Shown one piece after another: positions 63,742 to 64,000 of a stretch of 64,000 bases of DNA; positions within the stretch are counted from its first letter, which is position 1; each line of letters starts with the position of its first letter. The notes beneath the pieces are model-generated. The model was not told the DNA's origin, did not search any database, and saw only the letters and a list, made by a program, of their open reading frames with translations. This DNA comes from Devriesea agamarum (GTDB lineage Bacteria; Actinomycetota; Actinomycetes; Actinomycetales; Dermabacteraceae). Position numbers and translations under genes: made by a program. The stretch covers positions 992,001-1,056,000 of the forward strand of contig NZ_LN849456.1 of assembly GCF_900070355.1 (NCBI RefSeq). Direction: 5' to 3'.

Positions 63742-64000
63742 TTATGTGCCGGACGATAGATATCCCGCAGCCTGCAGGTCGAACGCCTCTCGATACCACG
63801 CAGAGTTTTGGTAGACCTCACGGGGCGTGCCGCTAGCGGTGATGCGCCCCTCCTCAACCACAAGCACCTGGTCAGCGCGGGCCGCATGCGATAAACGGTG
63901 GGTTACCAGCACGAGCGTTCCGTCGGAATCATTGCGTCGATCCCCCGAAACAGCCATGCGCTCCCCGCAGATCTCACTCTCGATAAAATCCAGCAGATCT
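63742..64000 (-). CDS. ABC exporter ATPase domain, C-terminal end (cut by window edge)
   Basis: The minus-strand frame is open to the window edge and ends with TAA at 63742. It contains the switch-histidine block LVLVTHRLSHAARADQVLVVEEGRI and the usual C-terminal TASGTPREVYQNSAWYREAFDLQ of fused permease-ATPase exporters. The frame starts DLLDFIESEICGER at the edge, where a Walker B D-loop would be just beyond. Its cargo is unknown; it might belong to the siderophore locus. Confidence 0.85.
   Translation of the reverse strand, partial: DLLDFIESEICGERMAVSGDRRNDSDGTLVLVTHRLSHAARADQVLVVEEGRITASGTPREVYQNSAWYREAFDLQAAGYLSSGT

Overview
The window is GC-rich (by eye about 60% G+C), densely coded chromosomal DNA from an actinomycete. 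The gene content points to Actinomycetota: an MsiK-type sugar ATPase, a DUF4032 protein, an Actinobacterial Holin-X protein, an HspR (HAIR) operator at clpB, a DUF6767 protein, and the order ppa / dacB-tilS-hpt-ftsH-folE. A Micrococcales-like organism is plausible, but genus cannot be fixed from this sequence alone. I see no rRNA, tRNA, CRISPR array, IS element, integrase or phage structural gene, so the window looks like core and soft-core chromosome with small lineage-specific additions.

Layout. 1-6875: a left-pointing housekeeping operon (dacB, tilS, hpt, ftsH, folE; folE runs off the left edge) divergent from ppa. 7116-12854: a glycine-rich membrane protein, def, the msiK-type ATPase, a DUF4032 protein with a full kinase signature, and rlmB. 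13060-17471: cysS, an alpha/beta hydrolase that has lost its nucleophile, a Holin-X protein and a LacI regulator with a long N-terminal extension. 17577-20517: an overlapping three-gene unit of histidine kinase, LuxR-type response regulator and DUF4097-like membrane-anchored protein. 20596-31684: acs, an Old Yellow Enzyme, sdaA, a DEAD-box helicase, panD, an S9 peptidase, a DUF6767 protein and an MFS exporter. 31817-35114: leuS behind an apparently leaderless leucine leader peptide (MAMLRLLP) and a hairpin, which looks like an attenuator. 35186-43751: an MHS-type MFS transporter, clpB with a HAIR operator, a PrsW protease, an S4 protein, and a LysR regulator divergent from a YeiH-type exporter with a palindrome over the regulator's start. 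43762-48840: a low-molecular-weight tyrosine phosphatase, then nucleoside hydrolase + ECF S + T + fused double ATPase, probably a nucleoside salvage unit. 48849-56894: an AGCS symporter, GNAT, FadD, YciO, MFS, a small membrane protein, PuuD and DUF2871. 57192-63381: an iron-handling region with a ferritin-like/VIT1 protein, a FhuF-like reductase, and a siderophore ABC system with a methyltransferase locked into its operon. The right edge holds the C-terminal end of another ABC ATPase.

Two window-wide patterns stand out. First, many genes have a -10-like hexamer (TAnnnT) exactly six bases before the ATG/GTG, which means leaderless mRNAs. This applies to cysS, the holin gene, the histidine kinase, the leuS leader peptide, lysR, the tyrosine phosphatase, the nucleoside hydrolase and the GNAT gene. 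Second, four unrelated loci carry short tandem arrays of 18-20 bp units, three of them at gene ends or inside a gene. Convergent gene pairs are usually separated by strong perfect hairpins.
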